From Acidimicrobiia bacterium (GTDB lineage: Bacteria; Actinomycetota; Acidimicrobiia; Spongiisociales; UBA5794), in contig JABDMN010000165.1 in NCBI GenBank assembly GCA_013001485.1, positions 1-6,551 of the forward strand: a DNA stretch of 6,551 nucleotides, read 5' to 3'. Positions 1 through 6,111 of this stretch are shown here, one piece after another. Made by a program: the position numbers and the translations under genes. Under the pieces are notes generated by a model, which saw only the letters and a program-made list of their open reading frames with translations, did no database searches and was not told where the DNA came from. Within the stretch, counting starts at the first letter, position 1. Each line of letters opens with the position of its first letter.

Positions 1-3
1 GCA

Positions 4-522
4 TCAGCCGTCGAATAGACCGTGCCCATGGTCGTCAGGGTCTTCCCAAGGGGGGAGTGCTTCCGGGTCGGCCGACCCCCAGATGTGGTCGGCCGGCATT
101 GACATGGGGCTATCCCACAAATCGCGGTGGCGGACGAAGTCGGTTGCGGAGGGAACCGAGGCCGCCAGCCCAACGAGCGTCGCGAACGCTCCGAACACGA
201 CGACACCCCAAGAACCGGAGAACGCAAAGAAGATCAGGGCAACGACGAGAGGCAACACGGCGACGCCGATGCGTATGGCGATCGTGGCTCGATAGTCGTG
301 CACCTTGCCGTGGGCAATGGGGCGGATCCGCCAGTACATCGTTGTCGGCACGGCCCACGTCGCCATCAGCGCCACCAGCGCCCAGCCGTACCAGGTCGGC
401 AAGGAACCCTCCACGGACGCTCCAGACGTGGCAACGACGGCCACGATCAACGCGGCGACGACGACGGCATACGCCACCTGGAGGAAGAAGAATTGGGGAA
501 CGCGATCGGCCACGATGTTCAC
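4..522 (-). CDS. Hypothetical four-span integral membrane protein
   Basis: A complete 172-residue protein that I do not recognise as a named family. Four hydrophobic segments can be seen at about residues 11-31, 44-63, 80-101 and 104-122. The loop between spans 2 and 3 (about 64-79) is basic (Arg65, Arg67, Lys73, Arg78) and so probably cytoplasmic. The C-terminal tail (about 126-172) is hydrophilic, rich in Asp, Pro and His, and also likely cytoplasmic, with DPDDHGHG near the end. No catalytic motif is visible. The start is GTG with no convincing Shine-Dalgarno sequence. It begins 31 bases after the asd stop on the same strand, so it is probably co-transcribed with lysC-asd, though nothing in it links it to amino acid synthesis. 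I am fairly sure it is a real gene because its codon use matches its neighbours and its hydrophobic pattern is regular; its function is unknown. Confidence 0.8.
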   Translation of the reverse strand: MNIVADRVPQFFFLQVAYAVVVAALIVAVVATSGASVEGSLPTWYGWALVALMATWAVPTTMYWRIRPIAHGKVHDYRATIAIRIGVAVLPLVVALIFFAFSGSWGVVVFGAFATLVGLAASVPSATDFVRHRDLWDSPMSMPADHIWGSADPEALPPWEDPDDHGHGLFDG

Positions 523-553
523 CGCCCGTTCATCGGCAGGTTTGCCACTGCCC

Positions 554-1576
554 TCAACTGTTCAGGACCAGCTCTGCGATCTGTACGGCGTTGAGAGCCG
601 CCCCCTTGCGGAGGTTGTCGGCCACGACCCACAGACTGATGCCGCCGGGTTCGCCAACCGTGGGTCGAACCCTCCCGATGAGGGCGTCGTCGATACCCGC
701 AGAGTCGAGCGGAGTAGGCACGTGCGAGTCGTCCCAGAGTTGCGCCCCTGGCGCTTCGGCGAGGACCGACCGGGCTTCGTCGACGTCGACGGGACGCTTG
801 AAGAACATGGTCGCCGCGATTCCGTGGCCGACCATCACCGGAACCCGAACGCAGGCGGGCTCGACCCGGATGTCGGGGGAGGACAGGATCTTCCGTGTCT
901 CGTTGACCAGCTTCCACTCCTCGTCGGTGTACCCCTGGTCGGTGAAACTCCCGGCGTGCGGCAGGGCGTTGTAGGCGATCGGTCTGGAGTACACCCCTCC
1001 ACCGGGGTCCTCCCAACCGCCATACGCGAGTGCGTCGACGTCCTTGCCCAGGAGTTCGGCCTGGTGAGTCAGCTCATCGATCCCCTTCTGACCACTGCCG
1101 GATACGGATTGAAACGAGGTGGCGACCATGCGGTCGAGTCCGGCGGCACGGTGCAATGGCGCCGCGGCCATCAGAAGGGCCATCGTGGTGCAGTTCGGGT
1201 TGGCGATGATCCCTTTGTGATCGGCTGCCGCTTCGTCATTCACCTGGGCCACGACAAGCGGGACCTCGTCGTCCATGCGGAACGCCGAAGAATTGTCGAT
1301 GACGGTGGCTCCGGCCGAAGCGAACTTGGGGGCAAACTCACGGGAGCGGTCGCCCCCTGCTGAGAACAGGGCGATGTCGATGCCTGTCGGATCGGCGTCG
1401 GCCAGGTCCTCGACCGTGACCTCACCCCATCGGGTCGGCAGCACGGCACCTGCGGATCGCGAGGACGCCATCAACCTCATTTCACCGACGGGGAAGTCAC
1501 GCTCCTCGAGGATCGCTCGCATCTGGGTCCCAACCGCGCCTGTGGCGCCGACGACGGCAACCGTGGGGTCGCTCAT
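554..1576 (-). CDS. asd: Aspartate-semialdehyde dehydrogenase
   Basis: Asd reduces L-aspartyl-4-phosphate to L-aspartate-4-semialdehyde with NADPH in the cytoplasm, the second step towards lysine, diaminopimelate, threonine and methionine. The 340-residue length is normal for the family. The N-terminal Rossmann motif VGATGAVG lies at 9-16. The catalytic cysteine is Cys129 in NPNCTTM. The SFQSVSGSG segment (154-162) holds the conserved Gln156. Arg244 in CVRVPV is the expected substrate-binding arginine and His251 in VGHG the general base. The C-terminal signature DNLRKGAALNAVQIAE (320-335) is intact. The start ATG overlaps the lysC stop as TAATG, and a strong GAGGAGG lies four bases upstream, inside the end of lysC, so translation is probably coupled. 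The product of LysC is the substrate of Asd, which fits the gene order. No key residue is missing. Confidence 0.97.
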   Translation of the reverse strand: MSDPTVAVVGATGAVGTQMRAILEERDFPVGEMRLMASSRSAGAVLPTRWGEVTVEDLADADPTGIDIALFSAGGDRSREFAPKFASAGATVIDNSSAFRMDDEVPLVVAQVNDEAAADHKGIIANPNCTTMALLMAAAPLHRAAGLDRMVATSFQSVSGSGQKGIDELTHQAELLGKDVDALAYGGWEDPGGGVYSRPIAYNALPHAGSFTDQGYTDEEWKLVNETRKILSSPDIRVEPACVRVPVMVGHGIAATMFFKRPVDVDEARSVLAEAPGAQLWDDSHVPTPLDSAGIDDALIGRVRPTVGEPGGISLWVVADNLRKGAALNAVQIAELVLNS

Positions 1577-2070
1577 TAGGCCTCCTCGGTGGGTGGTGAC
1601 AGGGGGAGAAACCCCTCGTGGAGCCTCGACACCGCTTCGCTGATCTGGTCACCGCGCACAACGCACGAGATGCGAATCGGCGACGTCGAGATCATCTCGA
1701 TGTTGATCCCGTGGTCGGACAGGATGCGAAACATCCGGGCCGCGATTCCGGACTCGGACTTCATCCCCGCCCCGACCAGGGTGACTCTGGCGATGTTCTC
1801 GTCGACATCTACGCCGTTGGCCTGGAGCTTGTCTGCGACCTCGGCGGACACTGACTTCGCCTCTGTGAGATCGGCCCGGGGAACGGTGAAGGAGATGTCG
1901 GTCCGGCCCTCTTCGGACACGTTCTGGACGATCATGTCCACATTCACGCCGGCCGTGGCGAGCGGCTCGAAGAGCGCAGCAGCCACTCCCGGCTGGTCGG
2001 GCACCCCGTGGACCGTGACCTTGGCTTCGCTGGCGTCGTGGGCGACGCCACGGATGATCGCCTGTTCCAT
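1576..2070 (-). CDS. Probable in-frame internal start: aspartate kinase beta (regulatory) subunit
   Basis: An in-frame ATG at Met245 of LysC would give a 164-residue product containing both ACT domains and no kinase domain. It is preceded by AAGGAG with a six-base spacing, a better ribosome binding site than most genes in this window have. The protein around this point, MEQAIIRGVAHDASEAKVTV, closely resembles the start of the known C. glutamicum beta subunit as I recall it. In C. glutamicum and Bacillus subtilis, lysC-type genes make alpha and beta subunits from the same frame and assemble an alpha2beta2 enzyme that binds lysine and threonine at the ACT domains. What I see is the site and the match; that it is used here is inference. 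Confidence 0.65.
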   Translation of the reverse strand: MEQAIIRGVAHDASEAKVTVHGVPDQPGVAAALFEPLATAGVNVDMIVQNVSEEGRTDISFTVPRADLTEAKSVSAEVADKLQANGVDVDENIARVTLVGAGMKSESGIAARMFRILSDHGINIEMISTSPIRISCVVRGDQISEAVSRLHEGFLPLSPPTEEA

Positions 2071-2802
2071 CGTCTTCTCCTTGACCCAGGTTCCCTCGCC
2101 CGAGTGGAACGAGGATCGCACATGTATCGGAATACCGTATCTCCGGCCAAACTCGACGGACCGCGCCATCAGCACCCTGGCGCCCGCCGATGCCAGCTCG
2201 AGCATCTCCTCGAAGGAAACCTCTTCGAGCTTCCTGGCATCCGGATAGACCCTCGGGTCAGCCGTGAACACTCCATCGACGTCGGTGTAGATCTCGCAGC
2301 TGTCGGCCTTCAGGGCGGCTGCAAGAGCCACCGCGGTCGCATCCGATCCGCCCCGCCCCAGGGTGGTGACGTCCTTCGACTCCGGGTCGACACCCTGGAA
2401 TCCGGCCACGATCACAACCTTGCCCTCGGCGAGACCTTCTTTGACCCGTCCCGGCTTGATCTCGGTGATCTGAGCCTCTCCGTGATCGGGCGTGGTGAGG
2501 ATCCCCGCCTGAGAGCCGGTGAGGCTCATCGCGCCCACTCCGAGATCCTGAATCGCCATCGCGGTGAGGGCCATGGAGATCCGCTCGCCTGCCGTCAAGA
2601 GCATGTCCATCTCGCGCGGATGGCTGTTCTCAGAGACGTCGCTGGCGAGCCGGATGAGGCTGTCGGTGGTGGCACCCATCGCTGACACCACCACCACGAC
2701 GTCGTTGCCTGCCTCATGGGTCTCCACGACACGGCGGGCAACATTGCGAATGCGGTCGGCGCCGGCCACCGAGGTGCCACCGAATTTCTGGACGATGAGC
2801 AT
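1576..2802 (-). CDS. lysC: Aspartate kinase with two C-terminal ACT domains
   Basis: Aspartate kinase phosphorylates L-aspartate with ATP, the committed cytoplasmic step of the aspartate family pathway. From the ATG at 2802 the protein has 408 residues, close to the usual size of the actinobacterial enzyme. The amino acid kinase domain covers about 1-245, with KFGGTS at 6-11, VVSAMG at 38-43, GERIS at 72-76 and GRGGSDATA at 149-157. Two ACT domains follow at about 262-335 and 341-403. The first includes QNVSEEGRTDISFT (293-306), which resembles the lysine/threonine feedback site of the Corynebacterium glutamicum enzyme. The frame stays open 28 codons further upstream to 2886, but I chose 2802 because the protein then begins MLIVQKFGGTS as in homologues and GGAG lies seven bases upstream. 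The longer version would also run through the divergent promoter region. An internal start for a beta subunit is listed separately. Confidence 0.96.
   Translation of the reverse strand: MLIVQKFGGTSVAGADRIRNVARRVVETHEAGNDVVVVVSAMGATTDSLIRLASDVSENSHPREMDMLLTAGERISMALTAMAIQDLGVGAMSLTGSQAGILTTPDHGEAQITEIKPGRVKEGLAEGKVVIVAGFQGVDPESKDVTTLGRGGSDATAVALAAALKADSCEIYTDVDGVFTADPRVYPDARKLEEVSFEEMLELASAGARVLMARSVEFGRRYGIPIHVRSSFHSGEGTWVKEKTMEQAIIRGVAHDASEAKVTVHGVPDQPGVAAALFEPLATAGVNVDMIVQNVSEEGRTDISFTVPRADLTEAKSVSAEVADKLQANGVDVDENIARVTLVGAGMKSESGIAARMFRILSDHGINIEMISTSPIRISCVVRGDQISEAVSRLHEGFLPLSPPTEEA
1581..1587 (-). promoter_or_regulatory. Shine-Dalgarno sequence of asd within the end of lysC
   Basis: GAGGAGG on the minus strand, four bases before the asd ATG. 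It overlaps the final Glu-Glu-Ala codons of lysC. Together with the TAATG stop/start overlap it points to coupled translation of the two enzymes. Confidence 0.75.
2077..2082 (-). promoter_or_regulatory. Shine-Dalgarno sequence inside lysC for the beta subunit
   Basis: AAGGAG on the minus strand, six bases before the in-frame ATG at 2070. It encodes Lys-Glu in the linker between the kinase and ACT domains, so part of the match could be coding coincidence, but the spacing is ideal. Confidence 0.6.
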
Positions 2803-2809
2803 GAATGGG

Positions 2810-2813
2810 CTCC
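2810..2813 (-). promoter_or_regulatory. Shine-Dalgarno sequence deciding the lysC start
   Basis: GGAG on the minus strand, seven bases before the ATG at 2802. It supports the shorter 408-residue LysC over the longer open frame starting at 2886. Confidence 0.6.
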
Positions 2814-2832
2814 GGAGGGGTTTCGCGCGGCG

Positions 2833-2838
2833 AGTGTA
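2833..2838 (-). promoter_or_regulatory. Putative -10 box for lysC-asd
   Basis: TACACT on the minus strand fits the actinobacterial TANNNT -10 consensus. Transcription would begin near 2826, giving a leader of roughly 24 bases that contains the lysC Shine-Dalgarno sequence. At the expected -35 distance the sequence is TAGGAG, a poor -35 box. Confidence 0.5.
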
Positions 2839-2859
2839 GGAGTGTTTCTCAAGGTCTCC

Positions 2860-2865
2860 TACACT
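2860..2865 (+). promoter_or_regulatory. Putative -10 box for the cyclophilin lipoprotein gene
   Basis: TACACT sits eight bases before the ATG at 2874, so transcription starting about seven bases downstream would make an almost leaderless mRNA. No Shine-Dalgarno sequence lies before this ATG, which agrees with that reading. No good -35 box is visible. Confidence 0.5.
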
Positions 2866-2873
2866 CCCCCGCC

Positions 2874-3674
2874 ATGCGCCTGGCACTACTCATCGTTGCG
2901 TTCGCCCTGCTGGTCACAGCCTGCGGTGGCGACACCGACGCGACCTTCACCACAGCAGCCAGCACCACCTCTGCCACAACGACTACCTCGACAACGGCTG
3001 CCACGACAACGACCAGCGGCGAGAGCACGACGACCACGACGGCTCCGGAGAACCCGGCCATGAACATCGATCCCACCGTGGCAGTCGCCACCGAGCTCGC
3101 CGGTTTCGCCGCCCAGCCAACCGCATGCGGATCGGTGGCTCCGGCAGCACCAGCCGACCTCTCGTACACCGCCCCCGAGAACCTTGGACTCGGCTCCGAC
3201 ACGATCAGGGCGACAATCGTCACCTCGTGCGGTTCGATCGTCATCGATCTCGACCCGGCCGCGGCTCCCGAGACGGTCAACTCGTTCATCTTCCTGGCCG
3301 AGGAGGGCTACTTCGCTGGCACGGTGTCGCACCGCGTGGTGCCCGACTTCGTGATCCAGGCCGGTGATCCGACAGCGACCGGCAGCGGTGGTCCGGGATA
3401 CCGCATCGGCGACGAGCCTCCGCCCGACGGGTTCTTGTACGCCCGGGGCGTGGTCGCCATGGCCAACGCAGGGCCCGGCACCACCGGAAGCCAGTTCTTC
3501 ATCATGTCCGGCGACGCGAACCTCCCACCGCTGTACAGCGTGTTCGGAACGGTCGTCGAAGGGTTCGACGTCATCGACGCCATCAACTACCTGCCCAAGG
3601 GTGTCAGCGCTCGAGGCGAACCATCGGTTCCTCTCGAGACGCTGTACATCGAGCAGGTCATCGTCGAGCGTTGA
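2874..3674 (+). CDS. Cyclophilin-type peptidyl-prolyl cis-trans isomerase, secreted lipoprotein
   Basis: A 266-residue cyclophilin that would speed proline isomerisation in proteins outside the membrane. Residues 1-17 form a lipoprotein signal peptide ending in the lipobox LVTAC, with Cys17 as the lipid anchor. Residues about 21-57 are a linker of mostly Thr, Ser and Ala. The cyclophilin domain spans about 109-264. SHRVVPDFVIQAGD (152-165) carries Arg154, Phe159 and Gln162, matching Arg55, Phe60 and Gln63 of human cyclophilin A. GSQFFIMSG (205-213) and VFG (223-225) are also conserved. The cyclosporin-contact tryptophan of human cyclophilin A appears to be absent; Leu/Pro occupy that region. 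Besides the lipidated cysteine there are only Cys85 and Cys119, which could form a disulfide. The frame is open upstream to 2805, but ATG 2874 is preferred because it starts exactly at the signal peptide. It diverges from lysC across 71 bases. Confidence 0.93.
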   Translation: MRLALLIVAFALLVTACGGDTDATFTTAASTTSATTTTSTTAATTTTSGESTTTTTAPENPAMNIDPTVAVATELAGFAAQPTACGSVAPAAPADLSYTAPENLGLGSDTIRATIVTSCGSIVIDLDPAAAPETVNSFIFLAEEGYFAGTVSHRVVPDFVIQAGDPTATGSGGPGYRIGDEPPPDGFLYARGVVAMANAGPGTTGSQFFIMSGDANLPPLYSVFGTVVEGFDVIDAINYLPKGVSARGEPSVPLETLYIEQVIVER

Positions 3675-3678
3675 TTCC

Positions 3679-3684
3679 TACAAT
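3679..3684 (+). promoter_or_regulatory. Putative -10 box for the small membrane protein gene
   Basis: TACAAT, a very good -10 hexamer, begins five bases after the cyclophilin stop and ends eight bases before the ATG at 3693. Transcription would start at or just before that ATG, giving a leaderless message. No Shine-Dalgarno sequence is present. I see no good -35 box. Confidence 0.5.
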
Positions 3685-3692
3685 CCCTGTCG

Positions 3693-3914
3693 ATGCCATC
3701 TGAAAAGAGAGAACGACAGCGGGCCAACCGGGCCTCCAAGGCGGCCGAGCATGCCAAGGTCGAGCGCCGGCAGGCATTGATCAAGCGGGGCAAGCAGCTC
3801 GCCCTGCTCGTCGTCGTAGTGTTGCTGTTTGCCCTGATCCTCTCGTTCTTCACAGACGACGCCACGCCGGAGACAGAAGCCGCTCCGATTCCGGCGGTCA
3901 TGGTCATCGTCTGA
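3693..3914 (+). CDS. Small basic single-span membrane protein, resembling a cyclophilin N-terminal anchor
   Basis: A 73-residue protein with a highly charged cytoplasmic N-terminus (about 1-34, rich in Lys, Arg, Ala and Glu, probably helical), one hydrophobic span at about 35-53 and a short acidic/Pro tail outside. The opening MPSEKRERQRANRASKAAEH resembles the N-terminal anchor found on membrane-bound cyclophilins in related actinobacteria, as I recall them. Here it stands alone, 18 bases after a cyclophilin that instead uses a lipoprotein signal. It could be a detached anchor domain or an independent small protein; no catalytic residues are visible. Its stop is one base before the next gene's GTG. 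It starts without a Shine-Dalgarno sequence but just after a good -10 box. Being real is supported by codon use, the clear charge/hydrophobic layout and tight packing. Confidence 0.75.
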   Translation: MPSEKRERQRANRASKAAEHAKVERRQALIKRGKQLALLVVVVLLFALILSFFTDDATPETEAAPIPAVMVIV

Positions 3915-3915
3915 A

Positions 3916-4752
3916 GTGGCTGTCGACCTTCACCTCCACAGCAAACTCTCCGACGGGACCGAAACGCCAGAGCACGTCGTCGAGATGGCAGTTGCTGCCG
4001 GCATGACTGCAGTCAGCCTCACGGACCACGATCACCTCGACGGCACCGAGCGTGCCCGGGACGCCGCCGAGGCGGCAGGACTGGGATATGTGTCGGGAAC
4101 TGAGCTGTCTGTCCAATGGGACGGCGGCCCGATGCACATGCTCGCTTACCGCATCGACCCGGACGAAGGCCCGCTCACCGACAGGCTGACCGAGGTGCGC
4201 CGCGGGAGAGAGACTCGCAACGAGCGCATGGTCGAACGTCTCCAGGAGCTCGGCTACGACATCGAGTTCGATGAGGTAGCAGCCGTCGCCGGCGGACCGG
4301 TGATCGGCAGGCCTCACATGGCCCATGTGCTCATCGAGAAGGGCTACTTCGATGCCGTCAGCGACGTCTTCGATCGAGTCCTCGGCAACGGGAGACCCGG
4401 GTATGTGGAGAGAGAGCGACTCGAAGCTTTCGACGCGATCCGGCTGACGGCCGAGGCTGGTGGAGTGACGGTCATCGCCCACCCCCACACCATCGGAGTC
4501 GGCCGAGAGGACTACGAACGAGCTTTTGCCGACCTGGCTGCCGCCGGGCTGGGAGGCATCGAGTGTTATTACCCCGAATACTCCACTGAGGTGAGGGATC
4601 GACTGGCCTCCACGGCCGCAAACCTCGGCCTGATCGCCACCGGCGGCTCCGACTTCCACGGGCAATCGGTCAAGCCAGGCCTCGAGGTTGGAGTCGGATT
4701 CGGCGATCTGGCGGTTCCAGACGAGGCATTCGAGGCCATCGTCTCCCTCTAA
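3916..4752 (+). CDS. PHP-domain metal-dependent phosphoesterase (YciV/TrpH-like)
   Basis: A 278-residue cytoplasmic PHP protein of the type that includes E. coli YciV (RNase AM), which removes nucleotides from the 5' end of short RNAs and hydrolyses 3',5'-nucleoside bisphosphates. Metal-binding motifs are all visible: DLHLHS with His6 and His8, Asp13 in SDG, TDHDH (36-40), Glu63 in GTELS, His74, RPH at 132-134, AHPH at 188-191 and GGSDFHG (243-249) with Asp246 and His248. An inserted helical region covers about 85-180, as in this subfamily. Nothing suggests a polymerase or histidinol phosphatase. The GTG start is one base after the previous stop and lacks a Shine-Dalgarno sequence, so translation may rely on coupling with the upstream gene. 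It begins directly with the DLHLHS metal site, as family members do. The domain call is solid; the exact substrate is inferred from the family. Confidence 0.92.
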   Translation: MAVDLHLHSKLSDGTETPEHVVEMAVAAGMTAVSLTDHDHLDGTERARDAAEAAGLGYVSGTELSVQWDGGPMHMLAYRIDPDEGPLTDRLTEVRRGRETRNERMVERLQELGYDIEFDEVAAVAGGPVIGRPHMAHVLIEKGYFDAVSDVFDRVLGNGRPGYVERERLEAFDAIRLTAEAGGVTVIAHPHTIGVGREDYERAFADLAAAGLGGIECYYPEYSTEVRDRLASTAANLGLIATGGSDFHGQSVKPGLEVGVGFGDLAVPDEAFEAIVSL

Positions 4753-4797
4753 TTTCCATTTCGGCTCGAGGTGGTTCCGGCCGATAGACAACAGGTG

Positions 4798-6084
4798 ATG
4801 GACCTGCAGCGCGCCCCGATCCGGTATCTCGACATCCGTCGCGACTACCAAACGATGCGGTTCCTGGCTTCGGCCGCCATCGCCGTGGCAATGACGATCG
4901 CGGTGATCTTCGGCATGTGGTGGGGATCGATCATCGTGATCGTCTCCGCCATCCTGGCGGCAGATGCCTGGAGGCGCCGGACGACTGGCGACAGCGCCGA
5001 ACCCACGGTGTACCTCGACATGACGCTCATCGCGCTCGGGCTGATCATCGCCGGCACAGGTCATGCGGGCCACGCCCACGCAGCCCAGGTAGCCGGGACT
5101 GCCGCAGTCGTGACCGCAGCCATCCTCATCCTTCCCATCGTCCGCTCGCTGCTCGCCATCGTCTATATCGCTGCCTGCAACGGCGCAGTTCTCCTGGCAG
5201 GTGAGCGCTTCGCGCTTGCAGACGAATCGATCCACGACGACCTCGTGCTCGTCGAGCAGACCGTTGCCGTGATCCTCCTAATAACGGTGGCAGTGCTCCT
5301 CTACGGGGCAGCGCGGTCGATGCTGAAAGACGCGGAGCGCACCGATGCAGCGCTCACCCAGGAACGGAGGGCCAACGAGCTCAAGAACGAGTTTGTCTCG
5401 ATGGTCAGCCACGAGCTTCGGACTCCTCTGACCTCGATCTCAGGTTTTGTCGACACTCTGCGGAGTGCCTGGCGAGACCTCCCCGAGAGCGAGATCGATG
5501 AGTTCCTACGGATCGTCACCGACGAGGCGAGGCACCTGTCCGGGCTCGTCGAGGACGTTCTGGTGATCCCCCGGCTCGAGGCAGGGCGGCTGCCGCTCGA
5601 GACGATCGACTTCGACCCGCGCGAGGACGTCTTCGCCAGCATCGAGGCCATCTTCCCGTCGGGAGGCAGCACTCGGGAGATCGACGTGGCTATGCCCGGG
5701 GCGGTGAGCGTGAACGCCGACCGAACGCGAACTCGCCAGATCATGCGCAATCTCCTGGAGAACGCTCGCAAGTACGGCGGCGACGAGATCTACGTCGAAG
5801 TGGCCCTCGATGAGAGCCTTGCGACGTTCGTGGTGGCAGACAACGGGCCCGGCGTGCCCGAGACCGACCGTCACCGGATCTTCGAGCCCTTCGAGCAGGT
5901 GGGGAAGGGAGACTCCCGAGAGAGCTCGGGGATCGGCCTCGGTCTCCCGATCGCGGCCCAGCTGGCAACCGCCATGGGAGGGCGCATGTGGTACGAGCAG
6001 GCATTCCCCCGCGGCGCCCGGTTCTGCTTCTCGTTGCCCCTATCGGCCACTCTCCAGCCGATCACCCAGCCCGCCACGACCTGA
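4798..6084 (+). CDS. Membrane sensor histidine kinase (HisKA and HATPase_c)
   Basis: A 428-residue kinase expected to autophosphorylate on a histidine and pass phosphate to a response regulator, none of which is visible here. Six hydrophobic segments appear at about 22-40, 42-57, 72-88, 100-115, 118-135 and 151-170, with Arg-rich turns (59-61, Arg116) on the cytoplasmic side. There is no obvious HAMP or PAS domain. The H-box SHELRTP (204-210) has His205 as the phosphorylation site. The N-box NLLENARKY lies at 318-326, the G1 box DNGPGVP at 348-354, the F-box IFEPF at 361-365 and GIGLGL at 378-383; all look functional. The predicted outer loop after span 3 contains HAGHAH (89-94). The start is uncertain: GTG at 4771 and GTG at 4795 are in frame. 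I chose ATG 4798; none has a strong Shine-Dalgarno sequence. It is followed 27 bases later by a potassium channel gene. Confidence 0.93.
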   Translation: MDLQRAPIRYLDIRRDYQTMRFLASAAIAVAMTIAVIFGMWWGSIIVIVSAILAADAWRRRTTGDSAEPTVYLDMTLIALGLIIAGTGHAGHAHAAQVAGTAAVVTAAILILPIVRSLLAIVYIAACNGAVLLAGERFALADESIHDDLVLVEQTVAVILLITVAVLLYGAARSMLKDAERTDAALTQERRANELKNEFVSMVSHELRTPLTSISGFVDTLRSAWRDLPESEIDEFLRIVTDEARHLSGLVEDVLVIPRLEAGRLPLETIDFDPREDVFASIEAIFPSGGSTREIDVAMPGAVSVNADRTRTRQIMRNLLENARKYGGDEIYVEVALDESLATFVVADNGPGVPETDRHRIFEPFEQVGKGDSRESSGIGLGLPIAAQLATAMGGRMWYEQAFPRGARFCFSLPLSATLQPITQPATT

Positions 6085-6099
6085 CCCCGGCGGCACTCC

Positions 6100-6105
6100 T
6101 AGCCT
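6100..6105 (+). promoter_or_regulatory. Possible -10 box for the potassium channel gene
   Basis: TAGCCT fits TANNNT and ends six bases before the GTG start at 6112. Its surroundings (CCTAGCCTGTCGACGTG) resemble those before the 3693 gene (CCTACAATCCCTGTCGATG). It is a weaker hexamer than the others and I see no -35 box. Confidence 0.35.
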
Positions 6106-6111
6106 GTCGAC

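Larger units (their letters stand above)
2832..2866. repeat. Perfect 11-bp inverted repeat in the lysC/cyclophilin divergent region
   Basis: GAGTGTAGGAG at 2832-2842 is repeated as its exact reverse complement at 2856-2866, with a 13-base spacer. It lies between two genes that diverge from each other, and no T-run follows either arm, so a terminator is unlikely. Each arm contains a -10-like TACACT reading outwards. It may simply be two similar promoters back to back, or an operator for a dimeric repressor covering both. The sequence alone cannot separate these two readings. Confidence 0.7.

Noticed and set aside
57..974. A 305-codon open frame on the plus strand rich in Arg, Pro and Ser
   Set aside because: The composition is typical of an out-of-frame reading of GC-rich DNA, and it overlaps two supported minus-strand genes.
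305..1363. A 352-codon open frame on the plus strand opposite asd and the membrane protein gene
   Set aside because: It is antisense to asd, which has every catalytic motif, and its protein shows no domain or consistent hydrophobic pattern.
2832..2866. The inverted repeat as a transcription terminator
   Set aside because: It sits between two divergent genes where no transcript ends, and no T-run follows either arm.
2803..2886. A 28-residue N-terminal extension of LysC from an ATG at 2886
   Set aside because: It would run through the inverted repeat and into the cyclophilin start, has no family counterpart, and the ATG at 2802 has a Shine-Dalgarno sequence and the expected MLIVQKFGGTS start.
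2934..3044. ACC/ACG-rich stretch as a tandem repeat or microsatellite
   Set aside because: The codons are mixed and irregular and encode a Thr/Ser/Ala linker, so the low complexity is explained at protein level.
3904..5235. A 443-codon open frame on the minus strand across the PHP and kinase genes
   Set aside because: It lies antisense to two genes with complete, well-known motifs. Its translation is low in hydrophobic order and rich in Asp, Gly, His and Arg, as expected of an antisense shadow in GC-rich DNA.
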